Shown here: in pieces, positions 6,890 through 7,816 of the stretch | How the letters are laid out: each line of letters begins with the position of its first letter | Position numbering within the stretch: the first letter of the stretch is position 1 | NCBI GenBank assembly: GCA_024404435.1 | Contig: JAKSPW010000056.1 | Coordinates: forward strand, 1 to 7,816 | Source of the DNA: Clostridia bacterium | GTDB taxonomy: Bacteria > Bacillota > Clostridia > Oscillospirales > CAG-272 | Direction: 5' to 3' | DNA length: 7,816 nucleotides | Translations under genes and position numbers: made by a program | Notes under the pieces: model-generated | The model's database searches: none | What the model was told of the DNA's origin: nothing | The model's input: the letters and a program-made list of their open reading frames with translations, nothing else

Positions 6890-6918
6890 ATTATATCATA
6901 CTAATTATATAGTGTCAA
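6890..6918 (-). promoter_or_regulatory. Consensus sigma-A promoter of the TerB-ATPase-lipoprotein-helicase operon
   Basis: On the minus strand there is TTGACA (6918-6913), a 17-nt spacer, then TATAAT (6895-6890), with TGA just before the -10 giving an extended -10. All twelve hexamer bases match consensus and the surroundings are AT-rich. Transcription should start near 6883, leaving a leader of about 240 nt before the ATG at 6644. Such a strong core promoter suggests high basal initiation or control exerted after initiation, perhaps through the leader hairpins. Confidence 0.85.
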
Positions 6919-6944
6919 TATATTTCGGATTTTTTTCACGCCGC

Positions 6945-6962
6945 AAAAAAGCCTTTTCGGCT
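6945..6962 (-). terminator. Possible short minus-strand terminator between the divergent promoters
   Basis: On the minus strand AGCC (6962-6959), loop GAAAA, GGCT (6953-6950) is followed by five further Ts (6949-6945). The 4-bp stem is weak. If active it would stop antisense transcription arriving from the epimerase side before it reaches the operon promoter. It may equally be chance in an A-rich stretch. Confidence 0.25.
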
Positions 6963-6967
6963 ATCCC

Positions 6968-6996
6968 TTGATTTTTCTCCCGCAATATGGTAAAAT
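6968..6996 (+). promoter_or_regulatory. Sigma-A promoter of the wecB-type gene
   Basis: TTGATT (6968-6973), a 17-nt spacer, then TAAAAT (6991-6996) with TGG directly before the -10, forming an extended -10. Predicted initiation is near 7003, giving a leader of about 30 nt before the ATG at 7033. It faces away from the operon promoter, with about 50 bp between the two -35 boxes. Confidence 0.75.
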
Positions 6997-7032
6997 AACC
7001 GTGAACGAAAGTTTTTTCGAATGGAGATCATT

Positions 7033-7816
7033 ATGAAAAAAGTAATGCTCGTATTCGGGACGCGCCCCGAAGCAATAAAGATGTGTCCGCTCGTAAACGA
7101 GCTGAAAAAGAGAAAAAGCATCGAGACGGTCGTGTGCGTGACCGGTCAGCACAGAGAGATGCTCGATCAGGTGCTCCGCGCGTTTGACGTCGTGCCGGAC
7201 TATGACCTTTCGATCATGAAGTCGGGGCAGACGCTCTTTGACGTGACGATAAACATCCTCGAAAGGATCAAGGCCGTCCTCGAGGAAGTGAAGCCCGACG
7301 TCGTGCTCGTCCACGGCGACACGTCGACGACGTTCGTCACGGCGCTCGCCTGCTTCTACATGCAGATCCCCGTCGGCCACGTCGAGGCGGGACTCAGAAC
7401 GTACAACATCTACTCGCCGTATCCGGAGGAGTTCAACCGCCAGGCAGTCGGAATCGTCGCGAAATACAATTTCGCTCCGACCGAAATGGCAAGGCAGAAC
7501 CTCGTCACGGAGGGCAAAAACACGGAGTCGATCTACGTCACGGGCAACACAGCGATCGACGCGCTGAAGACGACAGTCAGAGAAGACTACGATCACCCCG
7601 AGCTCGAGTGGGCGAAGGGCTCGCGCCTCATCATGATCACGGCGCACCGCAGAGAAAACCTCGGCGAGCCGATGCACAGCATGTTCCGCGCGATAAGACG
7701 AATCATCGACGAGAATCCCGACGTCAAGGCGATCTACCCGATCCACATGAATCCCGTGGTGCGCGCGGCGGCGGAGGCTGAGCTCGGCGGCTGCGACAGG
7801 ATCCGCATCATCGAGC
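7033..7816 (+). CDS. wecB: UDP-N-acetylglucosamine 2-epimerase (non-hydrolysing), 3' end cut by window edge
   Basis: Predicted cytoplasmic enzyme interconverting UDP-GlcNAc and UDP-ManNAc, which supplies ManNAc for teichoic-acid linkage units, capsules or other surface glycans. It is called MnaA in Gram-positive bacteria. The first 261 codons are visible out of a usual length of about 360-390. Family landmarks are GTRPE (9-13), TGQHREM (37-43), HGDTSTT (94-100), EAGLRT (118-123), PEEFNR (131-136), VTGNTAID (169-176) and TAHRREN (203-209). Asp96, Glu118, Glu132 and His205 match the positions of the catalytic residues known in Escherichia coli WecB, so the visible part looks intact. The ATG at 7033 has GGAG (7023-7026) with a 6-nt spacer, and a promoter lies just upstream. 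Nothing here shows which polymer it serves, and no functional link to the divergent operon is visible. Confidence 0.95.
   Translation, partial: MKKVMLVFGTRPEAIKMCPLVNELKKRKSIETVVCVTGQHREMLDQVLRAFDVVPDYDLSIMKSGQTLFDVTINILERIKAVLEEVKPDVVLVHGDTSTTFVTALACFYMQIPVGHVEAGLRTYNIYSPYPEEFNRQAVGIVAKYNFAPTEMARQNLVTEGKNTESIYVTGNTAIDALKTTVREDYDHPELEWAKGSRLIMITAHRRENLGEPMHSMFRAIRRIIDENPDVKAIYPIHMNPVVRAAAEAELGGCDRIRIIE

Noticed and set aside
6645..7032. tRNA, known riboswitch or CRISPR array in the intergenic region
   Set aside because: No cloverleaf, no recognisable conserved riboswitch core and no regularly spaced repeats with unique spacers are present.
6961..7746. A 261-codon minus-strand open frame antisense to the epimerase gene
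   Set aside because: The sequence is rich in Arg, Asp and Val with no family likeness, while the plus strand encodes an unmistakable epimerase with intact catalytic residues.

Overview
The window looks like chromosomal DNA from a moderately GC-rich Clostridia-type Firmicute, probably a gut lineage. The evidence is purine-rich Shine-Dalgarno sites (AGGAGG, AAGGAG, GGAGG), near-consensus sigma-A promoters with extended -10 elements, a lipoprotein signal peptide, and G-rich intergenic palindromes of a kind I associate with such genomes. Taxonomy cannot be fixed from the sequence alone.

Most of the window (1-6644) is one minus-strand operon. In transcription order it encodes a TerB-N/TerB-C protein (6644-5043), a BrxD/DUF2791-type P-loop ATPase (5053-3719), a large predicted lipoprotein of unknown function (3696-1348), and an Lhr-like superfamily 2 helicase (1296 to beyond the left edge). 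Gaps are small (an 11-nt overlap, then 22 and 51 nt) and each gene has its own ribosome binding site. The ATPase-helicase pair resembles BrxD-BrxHI of BREX phage-defence systems, and TerB-N/TerB-C proteins have been linked by comparative genomics to DNA-processing and stress loci. No PglZ, BrxC or methyltransferase lies inside the window, so this is a BREX-related, TerB-associated cassette rather than a demonstrable BREX system. The predicted surface lipoprotein in the middle of what otherwise look like cytoplasmic nucleic-acid genes is the strangest part.

The control region (6645-7032) holds an essentially perfect sigma-A promoter for the minus-strand operon (TTGACA, 17 nt, TATAAT). It gives a predicted leader of about 240 nt, which contains a small 5' hairpin, two related G-rich hairpin elements in opposite orientation, and a strong hairpin ending 4 nt before the Shine-Dalgarno of the first gene. 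A second promoter drives the opposite strand.

From 7033 to the right edge is the 5' part of a plus-strand UDP-N-acetylglucosamine 2-epimerase gene (wecB/mnaA type), a cell-envelope sugar gene that is divergent from, and apparently unrelated to, the operon.
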